Source of the DNA: Staphylococcus pragensis
GTDB taxonomy: Bacteria; Bacillota; Bacilli; Staphylococcales; Staphylococcaceae
Assembly (NCBI RefSeq): GCF_004785665.1
Contig: NZ_SRPJ01000001.1
Location: forward strand, 1,054,001 to 1,118,000
DNA length: 64,000 nt
Reading direction: 5' to 3'
Position 1 is the stretch's first letter, and each line of letters begins with the position of its first letter. Shown in pieces: positions 51,167 through 61,425 of the stretch. The notes beneath the pieces are model-generated. The model saw nothing but the letters and a program-made list of their open reading frames with translations, had not been told where the DNA came from and did no database searches. Position numbers and translations under genes: made by a program.

Positions 51167-52075
51167 TTAATTAAATGTTTCAATTTTATCCATAATAGAT
51201 TGTAACTCTTCAACATTAAATTGAATTCGTCCGTGGAACACAAACTTATTAAAGAACTCATCTAATTGTTCAGGTCCTACTAAAACTTTAACACTTGAAC
51301 TTTGTGCATAATTTGAAATCGTTACATCTCCATCATGTTTAGGATTGAAATACATAATAGAAGTTGGCGTATATTTCGTACCTAATTGTGTTTGTAAATC
51401 AGTCGCTAATTTTTCAATTGCTTCAAGCTGGTCTGAGTAATTTACAAATGATAAAGAAGATTTGTCATCATTCTGATCTAACACCAATGTTTGAGGTGAT
51501 TTAGGATCTAAATCAAGTGTGTTAAACACTTGTTCCATCATAGGTAACTCTTGGAATTGATTACCACTAATACCATTGTAAACATGCCCTTTTAACAATT
51601 GAGAGTCAATAATATAAAGACCAGTACGTGTTAATACTAAATGACTAATGCGTTGAATATCATTAAACTCATTACTTGGTAAAAAGATATTCGCCATAAT
51701 ATGCATATCATCACGTCGAATACGCTTCTCATTCACTAATCGGTCACGAATACCAATTAATCGCATGTCCGTTACATATTCACTTGTATTTTTAGAGAAA
51801 AGTTTTAAAGCATCAATTTCACGATTTTTTCCGCTAATTGTGGCATCGAAATCTTCTTTTTGTCGAGTAACTTGTTTCTTGTTTTCGATACGCTCTTTTT
51901 CTAAAGCCTCTTCATGCGACTCTAGCATTTGCTTTTCTTTAAGACTGTATTCTTCTTTCGTATTCTGTTTGATATTATTTTTACTTTTCAAGGTAACTAA
52001 GAATAATATTAAACAAATGATTGCTACAACAATTGCTGCAATTAAACCAATTTCTATTGGTCCAAATGAATTCAT
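51167..52075 (-). CDS. Membrane-anchored NERD-domain-like protein
   Basis: 302 aa. One N-terminal transmembrane helix (about 7-28) is followed by a charged coiled coil (about 33-90, with many Glu/Lys) and a soluble region resembling the nuclease-related NERD domain: ISHLVLTRTGLYIIDSQLLKGHVYNGISG near 140-170. Nuclease activity is not shown. The C-terminus is mixed alpha/beta. Function unknown. Confidence 0.72.
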   Translation of the reverse strand: MNSFGPIEIGLIAAIVVAIICLILFLVTLKSKNNIKQNTKEEYSLKEKQMLESHEEALEKERIENKKQVTRQKEDFDATISGKNREIDALKLFSKNTSEYVTDMRLIGIRDRLVNEKRIRRDDMHIMANIFLPSNEFNDIQRISHLVLTRTGLYIIDSQLLKGHVYNGISGNQFQELPMMEQVFNTLDLDPKSPQTLVLDQNDDKSSLSFVNYSDQLEAIEKLATDLQTQLGTKYTPTSIMYFNPKHDGDVTISNYAQSSSVKVLVGPEQLDEFFNKFVFHGRIQFNVEELQSIMDKIETFN

Positions 52076-52232
52076 TAAAACAACGCTCCTTCAGACTGTA
52101 GACAATTTCTTTCAGTCATTATACTTAAAATTACTTTATCGACAAGCTTACTTCTTTACTATCAATAGTCCTAATTATAATAGAAATGATTAATAATTTC
52201 GATATAAAACATCAAATTTTGTATAGAGGTAA

Positions 52233-53429
52233 TTATGCTTGTACAGCATCTTTTAAGACATTAACTTTGTCTAATTTCTCCCATGGTAATAGGACATCAG
52301 TACGTCCAAAGTGACCATAAGCTGCTGTTTGTTTATAAATTGGTTGTTTTAAGTCTAACATTTTAATAATGCCCGCTGGTCTTAAGTCAAAGTGTGCTCT
52401 AACCGCTTCAACTAATTGTGCTTCTGATACTTTACCAGTATTAAATGTATCAATAGAAATCGAAACTGGTTCAGCTACACCAATTGCGTAAGCTAATTGA
52501 ACTTCACATTGATCAGCTAACTCAGCTGCGACAATATTTTTAGCTACATATCTTGCTGCATATGCTGCTGAACGGTCTACTTTAGTTGGGTCCTTACCAC
52601 TAAAGCAACCGCCACCATGACGCGCATAACCACCGTACGTATCTACGATAATTTTACGTCCTGTTAAACCAGCGTCCCCTTGAGGTCCACCGATTACGAA
52701 ACGACCTGTTGGATTAATAAAGAATTTAGTTTCGTCATCAATTAAGCCTTCTGGTACCGTAGGATAAATGACATGTTCTTTAATATCACTTTGAATTTGT
52801 TCTAATTCAATATCATCAGCATGTTGAGATGATACAACGATTGTGTCGATACGTTTAGGTTTGTCATCTTCATCATATTCTACAGTTACTTGAACTTTAC
52901 CGTCAGGACGTAAGTAATCTAAAATACCATCCTTACGTACATCTGATAGACGTTTAGCAAGTTGATGAGATAAGAAGATTGGTAAAGGCATATATGTTTC
53001 AGTTTCATTTGTAGCGTAACCAAACATTAAACCTTGGTCTCCTGCACCAGTTGCTTCAATTTCTTCTTCTGAAATATCTTCACGGTACTCTAATGCTTTA
53101 TCTACACCTTGTGCAATGTCTGGAGATTGTTCATCAATTGCAGTTAATACTGCCATTGTTTGATAATCATAACCATATTTTGCGCGTGTATAACCAATAT
53201 TTTTAATTGTTTCGCGTACAACTTTAGGGATATCTACATATGTAGAAGTTGAAATTTCTCCTGCAATTAAAGCCATACCTGTTGTCACTGTCGTTTCACA
53301 AGCGACACGTGCATTTGGATCATCTTTTAAGATTTCGTCTAAAATGGCATCAGAAACTTGGTCAGCGATCTTATCAGGGTGGCCTTCAGTCACTGATTCT
53401 GAAGTAAATAAACGTTTATTATAAGTCAT
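52233..53429 (-). CDS. metK: S-adenosylmethionine synthetase
   Basis: 398 aa, forms SAM from methionine and ATP. It has the ATP motif [12 protein letters not shown] near 118-129 and the phosphate loop [19 protein letters not shown] near 270; the loop has Cys at the position that is Ala in E. coli MetK. The ribosome site is AAGGAG. Controlled by a SAM riboswitch upstream. Confidence 0.97.
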   Translation of the reverse strand: MTYNKRLFTSESVTEGHPDKIADQVSDAILDEILKDDPNARVACETTVTTGMALIAGEISTSTYVDIPKVVRETIKNIGYTRAKYGYDYQTMAVLTAIDEQSPDIAQGVDKALEYREDISEEEIEATGAGDQGLMFGYATNETETYMPLPIFLSHQLAKRLSDVRKDGILDYLRPDGKVQVTVEYDEDDKPKRIDTIVVSSQHADDIELEQIQSDIKEHVIYPTVPEGLIDDETKFFINPTGRFVIGGPQGDAGLTGRKIIVDTYGGYARHGGGCFSGKDPTKVDRSAAYAARYVAKNIVAAELADQCEVQLAYAIGVAEPVSISIDTFNTGKVSEAQLVEAVRAHFDLRPAGIIKMLDLKQPIYKQTAAYGHFGRTDVLLPWEKLDKVNVLKDAVQA

Positions 53430-53489
53430 GTTTTGCTCCTTTTATTATTTAAATTTACGAAAATTCTCTTTCAAATTGTGAGCTCAAAA

Positions 53490-53660
53490 TAAAAGAGCCC
53501 TCTTCACTATAAAAGATAGAGAGAAGGCTCTTAAACGTCCATTCGCTCTTATCGTTCAGACCATATATGTCTGCAAACGGTTTGGCACCTTTCTTTTGTT
53601 AAAAAGAGGTTGCTGGGTTTCATTGGGTCCATGTCCCTCCACCACTCAGGATAAGAGAAT
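53490..53660 (-). promoter_or_regulatory. SAM-I riboswitch (S-box) of metK
   Basis: The minus strand carries CTCTTATCCTGAGTGG, GGAGGGACATGG, CAATGAAACCCAGCAACC, AAGGTGCCAAACC and the closing GATAAGAG, all S-box core elements (aptamer 53546-53657). The terminator stem AAGAGCC / GGCTCTT lies at 53493-53532 with a T tract. SAM binding would stop metK transcription. Confidence 0.96.
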
Positions 53661-53756
53661 CCGTTACTAACTATACTACCGAATCCCCTCATCAATGTCA
53701 ATTTCGATTTTTAAAAGTTTTTGTCTTTTCCAGGTGGAATAAATAAGGCAATATGT

Positions 53757-53783
53757 TATACTAATTTAATGTAAAGGCTTACA
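53757..53783 (+). promoter_or_regulatory. pckA -10 box and cre-like site
   Basis: A -10 TATACT (53757-53762) is followed by the palindromic TGTAAAGGCTTACA (53770-53783). The latter matches cre except that the central CG is GG. It would cover the transcription start and act as a repression block. Confidence 0.5.
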
Positions 53784-53821
53784 CGAAATATTTCAATAAA
53801 TTGATGCTGGAGGGATTGGGT

Positions 53822-55414
53822 ATGTCAGTAGATACATACAGCGAAACACCTAAAATTAAACATTTGTTAGAGAAAGAAAGCTCACTGTTTCAACTTTCTA
53901 CTACACAACTTTACAACAAGATTTTAGATAATAACGAGGGCGAATTAACTGAACTAGGAGCAATCAATGCAAGTACAGGTAAATATACTGGACGTTCTCC
54001 TAAAGATAAATTCATCGTAACTGAACCTTCTTATAAAGATAATATCCACTGGGGAGATATTAACCAACCTATTGATGAAGAAACCTTCTTAAATCTCTAT
54101 AATAAAGTTTTAGACTATCTTGAAAAAAAAGATGAACTTTACGTCTTCAACGGCTATGCTGGAAGCGACAAAGATACTCAACTTAAACTAACGGTTATCA
54201 ATGAATTAGCATGGCATAACCTATTTGCACAAAACATGTTTATTAGACCTGACTCAGTTGAAGAAGCTAAAAATATTAAGCCAAACTTCACAATTGTTTC
54301 AGCACCTCATTTCAAAGCAGATCCAGAAGTAGATGGCACTAAGTCAGAAACATTTGTTATTATTTCATTCAAACATAAAACAATTTTAATCGGTGGTACT
54401 GAATACGCTGGGGAAATGAAAAAAGGAATCTTCTCAGTAATGAACTACTTATTACCAATGCAAGACATTATGAGTATGCACTGCTCTGCAAACGTAGGTG
54501 ACAAAGGCGATGTAGCTTTATTCTTCGGTTTATCAGGAACTGGTAAAACAACGTTATCTGCTGCACCTGACCGTAAATTAATCGGTGATGATGAACATGG
54601 TTGGAATAAAAATGGTGTCTTCAATATTGAAGGTGGATGCTATGCTAAAGCAATTAACCTTTCAAAAGAAAAAGAACCTCAAATCTTCAATGCTATTGAA
54701 TATGGTACAATTCTAGAAAATACTGTAGTTGATGAACGCGGTCGTGTAGATTTCGACGATAACACTAATACTGAAAATACACGTGCAGCTTACCCTATTC
54801 ACCATATCGATAATATTGTGTTACCTTCAAAAGCAGCACATCCTAATACGATTATCTTCTTAACTGCAGATGCATTCGGAGTACTTCCTCCAATTGCTAA
54901 ATTATCTAAATCACAAGCAATGTATCATTTCTTAAGTGGTTTCACTTCTAAACTAGCTGGTACAGAACGCGGTGTAACAGAACCTGAACCATCATTCTCA
55001 ACATGCTTCGGTGCACCATTCTTACCATTAAACCCTACTAAATATGCTAATTTATTAGGTAAATTAATCGATGAGCATGATGTAGATGTTTATTTAGTAA
55101 ACACAGGATGGACTGGCGGTAAATACGGTGTAGGCCGTCGTATTAGCTTACACTATACACGCTACATGGTTGACCAAGCTATTACTGGTAAATTAAAAAA
55201 TGCTGAATTCATTAAAGATGAAAAATTCGGCTTAAGCATTCCTACTGAAATAGAAGACGTACCTAAAACAATCTTAAATCCAATCAACGCATGGAGTGAT
55301 TCAGATAAATATCGTGCTCAAGCTGATGATTTAATTAAACGCTTTGAAGAAAACTTCAAAAAATTCGGTCCGGAAGTTAAAGAAATTGCTGAAACTGGTG
55401 GATTCAATAAATAA
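53822..55414 (+). CDS. pckA: Phosphoenolpyruvate carboxykinase (ATP)
   Basis: 530 aa; converts oxaloacetate to PEP, the first gluconeogenic step. The kinase loop is [13 protein letters not shown] near 240-252; [15 protein letters not shown] and TGWTGGKYG are also present. The start at 53822 follows GGAGGG by 7 bases. Divergent from metK. A cre-like site near the -10 box fits its need for glucose repression. Confidence 0.97.
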   Translation: MSVDTYSETPKIKHLLEKESSLFQLSTTQLYNKILDNNEGELTELGAINASTGKYTGRSPKDKFIVTEPSYKDNIHWGDINQPIDEETFLNLYNKVLDYLEKKDELYVFNGYAGSDKDTQLKLTVINELAWHNLFAQNMFIRPDSVEEAKNIKPNFTIVSAPHFKADPEVDGTKSETFVIISFKHKTILIGGTEYAGEMKKGIFSVMNYLLPMQDIMSMHCSANVGDKGDVALFFGLSGTGKTTLSAAPDRKLIGDDEHGWNKNGVFNIEGGCYAKAINLSKEKEPQIFNAIEYGTILENTVVDERGRVDFDDNTNTENTRAAYPIHHIDNIVLPSKAAHPNTIIFLTADAFGVLPPIAKLSKSQAMYHFLSGFTSKLAGTERGVTEPEPSFSTCFGAPFLPLNPTKYANLLGKLIDEHDVDVYLVNTGWTGGKYGVGRRISLHYTRYMVDQAITGKLKNAEFIKDEKFGLSIPTEIEDVPKTILNPINAWSDSDKYRAQADDLIKRFEENFKKFGPEVKEIAETGGFNK

Positions 55415-55425
55415 TTATTAAATAG

Positions 55426-55481
55426 GAAAATGCCCACTCCACTGACATCTTGATGATGTATCAGTGAGACTGGGCATTTTC
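55426..55481. terminator. Bidirectional pckA/hydrolase terminator
   Basis: Stem AAAATGCCCA..TC.CACTGA / TCAGTG.GAC.TGGGCATTTT. The stop codon of the minus-strand hydrolase lies inside the right arm. Confidence 0.85.
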
Positions 55482-56258
55482 TTTTTGTTCTTCAATTTTT
55501 TTCATCCAATCATGAATATAATTCAACGCTTCTTTCATTGCTTTAGGGCGTGGCACATGACCTTCTTCTAATTGATAGAATGTATCGTACAGAGCCTCCT
55601 TTTTCTGCAACTGTTCTTCCAAGTAATAACCTTGATGAATGCCAACCTGCCAATCTTTGCCTCCATGTACAATCAATATTGGTGGGCTCGTACTATCAAT
55701 TGATTTGAGTGCATCACGTTTCTCATACTCGTCTTTATCTTTCTTCGGATGACCAACCATCCGTCTCAACATGCCACGCAAATCTACTCGTTCTTCATAC
55801 ATTAATCGCACATCAGAGACGCCACCCCATGCAATATAACTATCAACTGGATAATCTTGGAAAGTTAGCAACCCTTGAAGTCCCCCTCTTGAGAATCCAA
55901 TCATATGTACATAAGCCTTTGGATATTTCTTTTTTAAAATGTGCACGAGTTCTGTCACGTCGTTTAAATCTGCACGACAAAATTCATCTCGACCTTCACT
56001 ACCATTACTTCCTCTATAATATGGTCCTACAACTAATGTATTTAAATTCGCAAACTGCATCAATCTCGCAGCACGTACACGTCCAACTTGCCCCTTGCCT
56101 CCACGTAGATATATCACTATACGTTCTACATGCTCATTGTAAGGCGTCATTTGTAAGGCTTTGACTTTAAGATGATTAACCTCATACGTTATCTCTTCAA
56201 AACGGTGCGTGTGTGATTCAATCGGCATTTTTTTAGTAGCTATAATACCCAAGCTCAA
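55461..56258 (-). CDS. Alpha/beta hydrolase (S9-like)
   Basis: 265 aa of the prolyl-oligopeptidase-like group. The nucleophile Ser is in VHMIGFSRGGLQG (about 119-131), the acid in LIVHGGKDWQVG, and the His in LEEGHVPRP. An oxyanion/HGG-like strand reads IVIYLRGGKGQVGRV. Substrate unknown. Its start overlaps the end of the NUDIX gene by 26 bases; its stop lies in the terminator hairpin. Confidence 0.85.
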   Translation of the reverse strand: MSLGIIATKKMPIESHTHRFEEITYEVNHLKVKALQMTPYNEHVERIVIYLRGGKGQVGRVRAARLMQFANLNTLVVGPYYRGSNGSEGRDEFCRADLNDVTELVHILKKKYPKAYVHMIGFSRGGLQGLLTFQDYPVDSYIAWGGVSDVRLMYEERVDLRGMLRRMVGHPKKDKDEYEKRDALKSIDSTSPPILIVHGGKDWQVGIHQGYYLEEQLQKKEALYDTFYQLEEGHVPRPKAMKEALNYIHDWMKKIEEQKENAQSH

Positions 56259-56715
56259 TCACCCTCTCCAAACATTTGAGAATAGCGTCATCTTGAATTA
56301 AATAACTTTGATACGCTTCAGAAATATCATCAATACGCTTAAATAGCTCTGGACCCTTAGTTTCTAAGTAGTCATTTTTATTTTGAATCTCTTTGACATC
56401 AATGACATAAACATCTTTAGCAAACTTAGAGCCATCATTAGTATGCACTTGATATTGAGCAATATAATTTATATCATCAGCAATTGCACCTGTTTCTTCG
56501 AACAACTCCCTCTCAATCGCTTGTTGACTAGATTCTCCTTGTTCAACTTTACCACCAGGAAATTCAATATCTCTTTGTTTATGTTGCGTAAATAATAGCT
56601 GTTTTCTGAAAATGGGAATAGCTAAAACGTGATTACCATTCGGTTCATCATTATTGGTTTTAAACTGCATTGTGACACGTCTATTATCTTTATCTACAAA
56701 CTCCACGTTCCTCAC
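56233..56715 (-). CDS. NUDIX hydrolase YtkD-like
   Basis: 160 aa. The NUDIX box [20 protein letters not shown] then ETGA (about 54-77) is intact. Bacillus YtkD cleaves 8-oxo-dGTP and related nucleotides; the similarity and small size suggest that role, not proven. The start is GTG: 56715 lies only 2 bases from AAGGAG, so the GTG at 56706 may be used. Overlaps the next hydrolase gene. Confidence 0.85.
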   Translation of the reverse strand: MRNVEFVDKDNRRVTMQFKTNNDEPNGNHVLAIPIFRKQLLFTQHKQRDIEFPGGKVEQGESSQQAIERELFEETGAIADDINYIAQYQVHTNDGSKFAKDVYVIDVKEIQNKNDYLETKGPELFKRIDDISEAYQSYLIQDDAILKCLERVIELGYYSY

Positions 56716-56770
56716 TACTCCTTTGAATGTGTTAAACTATTTAATAATTAATCCATGTTGGAGGGTATCT

Positions 56771-57016
56771 ATGTTTAAAAAATTCTTTTTAGGCATTATT
56801 CATATATATCAACGTTATATTTCACCTATGACACCACCGACTTGTCGCTTCTATCCTACTTGTTCAGAATATACTAGAGAAGCAATTGAAGTCTATGGTG
56901 CCTTTAAAGGTGGATATATGGGCGTGCGTCGTATTTTAAAATGTCATCCACTTCATAAAGGTGGTTTCGACCCTGTGCCTTTGAAAAAAGATAACCACGA
57001 TCATCATCACTCATAA
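56771..57016 (+). CDS. yidD: Membrane protein insertion factor YidD
   Basis: 81 aa. [22 protein letters not shown] near 13-34 and [20 protein letters not shown] are the YidD signature, with conserved Cys and a His-rich C-terminus. It helps YidC-mediated membrane insertion. The start at 56771 follows GGAGGG by 5 bases. It ends 10 bases into the convergent menC 3' end. Confidence 0.93.
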   Translation: MFKKFFLGIIHIYQRYISPMTPPTCRFYPTCSEYTREAIEVYGAFKGGYMGVRRILKCHPLHKGGFDPVPLKKDNHDHHHS

Positions 57017-58014
57017 GGTATTAATTGCGTTTTATTAATCATTGGGGGATTAAAATGAATTAATCCCTCTTTTAATTTACCTATGCCTTGCGTAAAATCT
57101 TCTTTAAAATAATACCCATCCGGCGTAATATCTCCTGGATAATCCCCCTCTTTTGCTAACAACGCTGTAAAGTAACGGCTCAAACCATATTCGTACATTC
57201 CGCCAACTACCACTTTAACTTGGTGTTGATGTACAGTTTGAATTAATTGTTGTGCTTTATCAATCCCACCTACTCTAAATGGTTTAATAACCACCACTTC
57301 GATTGGATAATGTTCAATGATTGAAATAATCGCTTCTTCATTAAGTGCTTTTTCGTCTACAGCAATAGGTGGATAATTATTTAAATCTACTTCATTAAGT
57401 AGAGATAACGATTTAAAAGGTTCTTCGATGTATATAATATTTTGCGACGTCACTTGTTCTACCTTTTCCAAATCACTAATAGTTAATGATTCATTAGCAT
57501 CTAAAGCTAAATAGTAATTGTGCTTGAGATGTGTATCTAACTTACGAATATCCTCATTTAAATGATTAGACCACTTAAGCTTAATACGAGGCGGTTGCGT
57601 CGTTTGAAGTGTTTGTAACTGTGACTTCGTTAAACCACTAGCAGTCGCACCATACTCTACGGTGAAACTAGGTAGCTGATGATACATTTGATAAATTGCC
57701 ATCACTGCTGTACAACGTGCTGCTGGAAAAGACTCAAGCTGATTCAAATATGGCTCCCAATCCGCAAAACTATTAAATATAACTCCTTTAATGTTTCTCG
57801 CCAAATCTTCTAAAATGCTTTTTACAGAATAAATGGTTTCTTTATCATACCAATTTGTTTCAAACGCATTGCATTCTCCAAAATAAGATTGATTTTTATC
57901 AGTGATGAATTCCACTATAAGCGCTTTTCGGTGTGTCATTTGAACTTTTGGAGTGATAATTGGAGAATGAAATGGTGCATTAAAGTAATAAAAATTGACT
58001 TCTTTAATTTTCAT
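57007..58014 (-). CDS. menC: o-Succinylbenzoate synthase
   Basis: 335-aa enolase-superfamily enzyme of the menaquinone pathway. The second catalytic Lys motif is in RIKLKWS (near 155); metal ligands are the Asp in LALDANES, Glu in IYIEEP and Asp in IAVDEKA; the far Lys is in [11 protein letters not shown]. Its start overlaps the menE stop by 11 bases, so the two are coupled. Confidence 0.93.
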   Translation of the reverse strand: MKIKEVNFYYFNAPFHSPIITPKVQMTHRKALIVEFITDKNQSYFGECNAFETNWYDKETIYSVKSILEDLARNIKGVIFNSFADWEPYLNQLESFPAARCTAVMAIYQMYHQLPSFTVEYGATASGLTKSQLQTLQTTQPPRIKLKWSNHLNEDIRKLDTHLKHNYYLALDANESLTISDLEKVEQVTSQNIIYIEEPFKSLSLLNEVDLNNYPPIAVDEKALNEEAIISIIEHYPIEVVVIKPFRVGGIDKAQQLIQTVHQHQVKVVVGGMYEYGLSRYFTALLAKEGDYPGDITPDGYYFKEDFTQGIGKLKEGLIHFNPPMINKTQLIPYE

Positions 58015-59410
58015 ATTGATTAACCTGTGAAATCACTTTATTGCGTTGTAATTTTCCAGTAGAAGTATAAGGTAATGATTCCATGCGATAATAATGTTTA
58101 GGAATTTTGTACTTAGCTAAATTATTTTGCAGAAATTGGATAAGTTCATCCCTTGAAAGTTCATTTTCAGAAACATAAAAAAGCACTGGAATTTGGCCCC
58201 AGGTTTCGTCCCTTTGTGGAACACATACCGCATCTTCTATACTTTCAAATTTCTTAGCAATCGTTTCAATTTCATATGGATAAATGTTTTCGCCGCCACT
58301 GATAATCAAGTCTTTACGACGATCATAGACCATAACATAACCTTCGTCATCAATTTCAGCAATATCGCCCGTTTTGAAATAGCCATCTTCAAACGTGTCA
58401 TCCAGTTGCTTAGGATATAAATAGCCATTCATGACATTATTTCCTTTGATAAGAAGCTCTCCATGCCCTTCTTCATTTGGATTTTTAATTTTAACTTTCA
58501 CATTTTCACTTGGTTTGCCAACAGTATCATAACGTTGCGCAAGCATCTCTGGCGTTGCAGTTAAGAATTGAGAACATGTCTCCGTCATCCCAAACGAATT
58601 ATAAATTGGTAAGTGATTACTAAGTGCTTGATCAATTAACGTTGATGATAACTTCGCGCCACCTAGTAATATTTTTTCAATTGAAAATGGTTGATTTAAC
58701 CCCGCATCCATGAGCCATTTTAATGTCTGTGGTACAAGTGACACATGAGTAGGTTGCTCTTCTTCTATAATATTAAGCATTGTTTGAGTATCATATTTCT
58801 TTAAAATGCGAACTGTGAAGCCTTCAATAATTGAACGTAAAATCACACTTAAACCTGAGATATGATAGATAGGCAGTACAGATAGCCATATTGTATCTTG
58901 ATCAAAGCCTAAACTCTGTTTACATCCTATGGCACTCGCATAATGATTTTCAAAGGTTTGTGGAACTGCCTTTTGAGGACCTGTAGTACCAGAAGTAAAC
59001 ATAATTGAAGCAATACGTGTAATATCGAACGATTGAGTGTTTGAAGTTGGTTCAAGTGTATTTAATTCATTGAAATAAACAATTTTAAAAGAAGGTAAAT
59101 CAAAATTCGTAGTAGAAATAATTGTAGAAATATCTACAGAGCACATTTGATTAATCATTTCTTGTTGCGTCAGACGTGTATTAATCATAGCAACTTCAAT
59201 ATTAGCTAACCAGCATGCGTTCACCAATATTACTGAGTCAATGTCATTATGAATATATAGCCCTACTCTATTTTCATTTAATGATATTAACTGTTGAGAT
59301 AATTCGAAAGCACGATGATATAAATCTTCAAACGTCATAGCAAATTTACCATCAGTAACTGCAATTTTATTTTTATTCTTTATACTCTGTTCTTTTAACC
59401 AAAAATCCAA
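58004..59410 (-). CDS. menE: o-Succinylbenzoate-CoA ligase
   Basis: 468-aa adenylate-forming ligase that activates OSB for menaquinone synthesis. Motifs: [15 protein letters not shown] near 140-155, [13 protein letters not shown], and GKLQRNK at the C-terminus. The start is TTG at 59410 with GGAGG 8 bases before it; the ATG five codons upstream lies within that site. First gene of menE-menC. Confidence 0.94.
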   Translation of the reverse strand: MDFWLKEQSIKNKNKIAVTDGKFAMTFEDLYHRAFELSQQLISLNENRVGLYIHNDIDSVILVNACWLANIEVAMINTRLTQQEMINQMCSVDISTIISTTNFDLPSFKIVYFNELNTLEPTSNTQSFDITRIASIMFTSGTTGPQKAVPQTFENHYASAIGCKQSLGFDQDTIWLSVLPIYHISGLSVILRSIIEGFTVRILKKYDTQTMLNIIEEEQPTHVSLVPQTLKWLMDAGLNQPFSIEKILLGGAKLSSTLIDQALSNHLPIYNSFGMTETCSQFLTATPEMLAQRYDTVGKPSENVKVKIKNPNEEGHGELLIKGNNVMNGYLYPKQLDDTFEDGYFKTGDIAEIDDEGYVMVYDRRKDLIISGGENIYPYEIETIAKKFESIEDAVCVPQRDETWGQIPVLFYVSENELSRDELIQFLQNNLAKYKIPKHYYRMESLPYTSTGKLQRNKVISQVNQYEN

Positions 59411-59532
59411 AATACATTCCTCCATATAATATACATATTTATTATAACGATTTTCTTTAGAGTTAGCAGTGGATGTGATTAAAAGAATTAAATAATTATC
59501 TCCTAGATTCATTACAAAAGTGTTAAAAATAA

Positions 59533-59562
59533 AAAAGAAGACAATTTGAATTGCCTTCTTTC
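59533..59562 (-). terminator. tRNA operon terminator
   Basis: Hairpin AAGAAGGCAATT/AATTGTCTTCTT (one G-T pair), followed on the minus strand by TTTTTTATTT, about 50 bases past tRNA-Ser. Confidence 0.87.
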
Positions 59563-59610
59563 TTAATTCATTAGCTCATAACAAATATTAATCATTCTGA
59601 GCTATAAAAC

Positions 59611-59699
59611 GGGAAGTAAGGGATTCGAACCCTTGAAACGCTTGTGGCGTTTACACACTTTCCAGGCGTGCTCCTTCGGCCAGACTCGGACAACTTCCC
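59611..59699 (-). tRNA. tRNA-Ser (GGA)
   Basis: 89 bases with the long variable arm of tRNA-Ser. Acceptor GGGAAGT/ACTTCCC, anticodon loop CTGGAAA. The 3' CCA is not encoded. Last gene of the operon. Confidence 0.97.
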
Positions 59700-59755
59700 C
59701 CATTATAAAATTGTGTAAATAAAAAAACAGAAGCGATATTTCACTTCTGTTTGGA

Positions 59756-59827
59756 TGACTCCTACGGGACTCGAACCCGTGTTACCGCCGTGAAAGGGCG
59801 GTGTCTTAACCGCTTGACCAAGGAGCC
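59756..59827 (-). tRNA. tRNA-Glu (TTC)
   Basis: 72 bases. Acceptor GGCTCCT/AGGAGTC, anticodon loop CTTTCAC, T-loop GTTCGAGTC. No encoded CCA. Confidence 0.97.
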
Positions 59828-59828
59828 A

Positions 59829-59903
59829 TGGCTCCACAGGTAGGATTCGAACCTACGACCGATCGGTTAACAGCCGATAGCTCTACCACTGAGCTACTGT
59901 GGA
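59829..59903 (-). tRNA. tRNA-Asn (GTT)
   Basis: Acceptor TCCACAG/CTGTGGA, anticodon loop CTGTTAA, T-loop GTTCGAATC. The 3' GCCA is encoded. One base separates it from tRNA-Glu. Confidence 0.97.
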
Positions 59904-59916
59904 ATAATGTTAATAA

Positions 59917-59990
59917 TGGAGCGGGTGATGGGAATCGAACCCACAACATCAGCTTGGAAGGCTGAGGTTTTGCCATTAAACTACACCCGC
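59917..59990 (-). tRNA. tRNA-Gly (TCC)
   Basis: Acceptor GCGGGTG/CACCCGC, anticodon loop CTTCCAA, T-loop GTTCGATTC, encoded CCA. Confidence 0.97.
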
Positions 59991-60004
59991 ATAGTAAACG
60001 ATTA

Positions 60005-60081
60005 TGGGGCGGTTGAAGGGAATCGAACCCTCGAGTCTCGGAACCACAATCCGATGCGTTAACCACTTCGCCACAACCGCC
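60005..60081 (-). tRNA. tRNA-His (GTG)
   Basis: Eight-pair acceptor with the extra 5' G opposite C73, as expected for tRNA-His. Anticodon loop TTGTGGT; CCA encoded. Confidence 0.97.
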
Positions 60082-60091
60082 AAAGTGTAAA

Positions 60092-60164
60092 TGGTTCAGG
60101 ACAGAGTCGAACTGCCGACACATGGAGCTTCAATCCATTGCTCTACCAACTGAGCTACTGAACC
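60092..60164 (-). tRNA. tRNA-Phe (GAA)
   Basis: Acceptor GGTTCAG/CTGAACC, anticodon loop TTGAAGC, discriminator A. No encoded CCA. Confidence 0.96.
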
Positions 60165-60179
60165 ATAATAAGTAAGTAA

Positions 60180-60255
60180 TGGCGGTCTCGACGGGAATCG
60201 AACCCGCGATCTCCTGCGTGACAGGCAGGCGTGTTAACCGCTACACTACGAGACC
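60180..60255 (-). tRNA. tRNA-Asp (GTC)
   Basis: Acceptor GGTCTCG/CGAGACC, anticodon loop CTGTCAC, G73, encoded CCA. Confidence 0.97.
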
Positions 60256-60269
60256 TACTAAATTATGTA

Positions 60270-60343
<74 letters not shown>

Positions 60344-60383
60344 CTAATATTATTATTTATTTCTTAAAATCAAGTACTTTATT

Positions 60384-60413
60384 AGTATATCATTTAAGTC
60401 TTAGTAGTGTCAA
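60384..60413 (-). promoter_or_regulatory. tRNA operon promoter P1 (proximal)
   Basis: Minus-strand -35 TTGACA (60408-60413), 18-base spacer, -10 TATACT (60384-60389), about 40 bases before tRNA-fMet. Confidence 0.8.
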
Positions 60414-60509
60414 TACTTTTTTTAATTAAATTTTACATTTAATTAATTTAAGCTTTATATATTTATGCGATAATTACTTTTTAAGCACCGCTCTTTTGAA
60501 TACTTTATT

Positions 60510-60538
60510 AGTATATATACTATGCACTTTATAGTCAA
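60510..60538 (-). promoter_or_regulatory. tRNA operon promoter P2 (distal)
   Basis: Minus-strand -35 TTGACT (60533-60538), 17-base spacer, -10 TATACT (60510-60515). It shares TATACTAATAAAGTA with P1, so the two look duplicated. Confidence 0.65.
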
Positions 60539-60745
60539 TAACAATTACAAAGTATTTTGTGTAAAAAAACGCTACACTTAGAAAATTTTAATTAAATATA
60601 CGAATTGGATATTAATTACCTTAGTAATGCCCGATAAAATGCTACTTTTGCTCATAAAAAATCACCGTTTAACCTTTCTTATAATGATTATAGATTAGGC
60701 CAAACGATGATGTATATCCCCTATTTAATTAATAATCACTCTAAA

Positions 60746-61306
60746 TTATCTTGTCATATAGATTTGCATTCTTTCTTGAAGTTCGGTAAAAGAAACAAAT
60801 CCTTCTTCTTCAAGAAAATGGCCGCCCTCTTCTACGATTCTCATATGACCACCCAATGTTTCGAGAAGTTTTTCTGTTTCTTTATATGAAACATGTTGAT
60901 CTGTTTTAGAAGCTAATCCATAAAAACGTTTAACTTTACTTTTAATCGTAGAATAATCAATATTTATTGGATCGATATTGACATTTTTGTCTAAATCTTC
61001 AGCATCTTCTTTAAAACCAGCTATACTGAAAAATCCTGCTAATGATTCTTCAATATTCAAATCTTCAATATATTTCAATGCTGCTATTGATCCAAATCCA
61101 TGTGTAACAAAATATGTATCTGAGCTAGGAATTTCAATTTGCTTATTCATTTCTTTGACCCATTGATGAATATTATGGTTATTATCATTATCTAAATGAA
61201 ATAATTGAACATTATAGCCTTCCAATTTCAAATTATGTTGCAACCATTCATACCAATGATTATGTGAATCTCCTATACTTGAGTGAACAATAATGACATT
61301 TGTCAT
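60746..61306 (-). CDS. RBBP9/YdeN-like alpha/beta-hydrolase-fold protein
   Basis: 186 aa. It begins VIIVHSSIGDSHNHWYEWL, a feature of the RBBP9/YdeN group, and has a C-terminal His in VEEGGHFLEEEG. The nucleophile elbow, normally GHSLG, reads THGFGS: Gly stands at the Ser position, so ordinary serine-hydrolase activity is doubtful. The 440-base gap to the tRNAs holds promoters only. Confidence 0.8.
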   Translation of the reverse strand: MTNVIIVHSSIGDSHNHWYEWLQHNLKLEGYNVQLFHLDNDNNHNIHQWVKEMNKQIEIPSSDTYFVTHGFGSIAALKYIEDLNIEESLAGFFSIAGFKEDAEDLDKNVNIDPINIDYSTIKSKVKRFYGLASKTDQHVSYKETEKLLETLGGHMRIVEEGGHFLEEEGFVSFTELQERMQIYMTR

Positions 61307-61372
61307 AGTTAATCCTCCTATTGAATAATTGATTGGTTTAACTTAACTTTATTTAAACATAACTTAAAATAA

Positions 61373-61411
61373 AACACTTTAAAGAGACGGTTTAATTCTC
61401 TAAAAAGTGTT
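61373..61411 (-). terminator. hem cluster terminator
   Basis: Stem ACACTTTAAAGAGA / TCTCTAAAAAGTGT (mismatched in the middle) after the hemY stop, between hemY and the hydrolase-like gene. Confidence 0.65.
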
Positions 61412-61425
61412 CTAATATTATCCAT

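Noticed and set aside
59806..60123. Minus-strand ORF of 105 codons across the tRNA genes
   Set aside because: It runs through several tRNA genes and encodes no recognisable protein.
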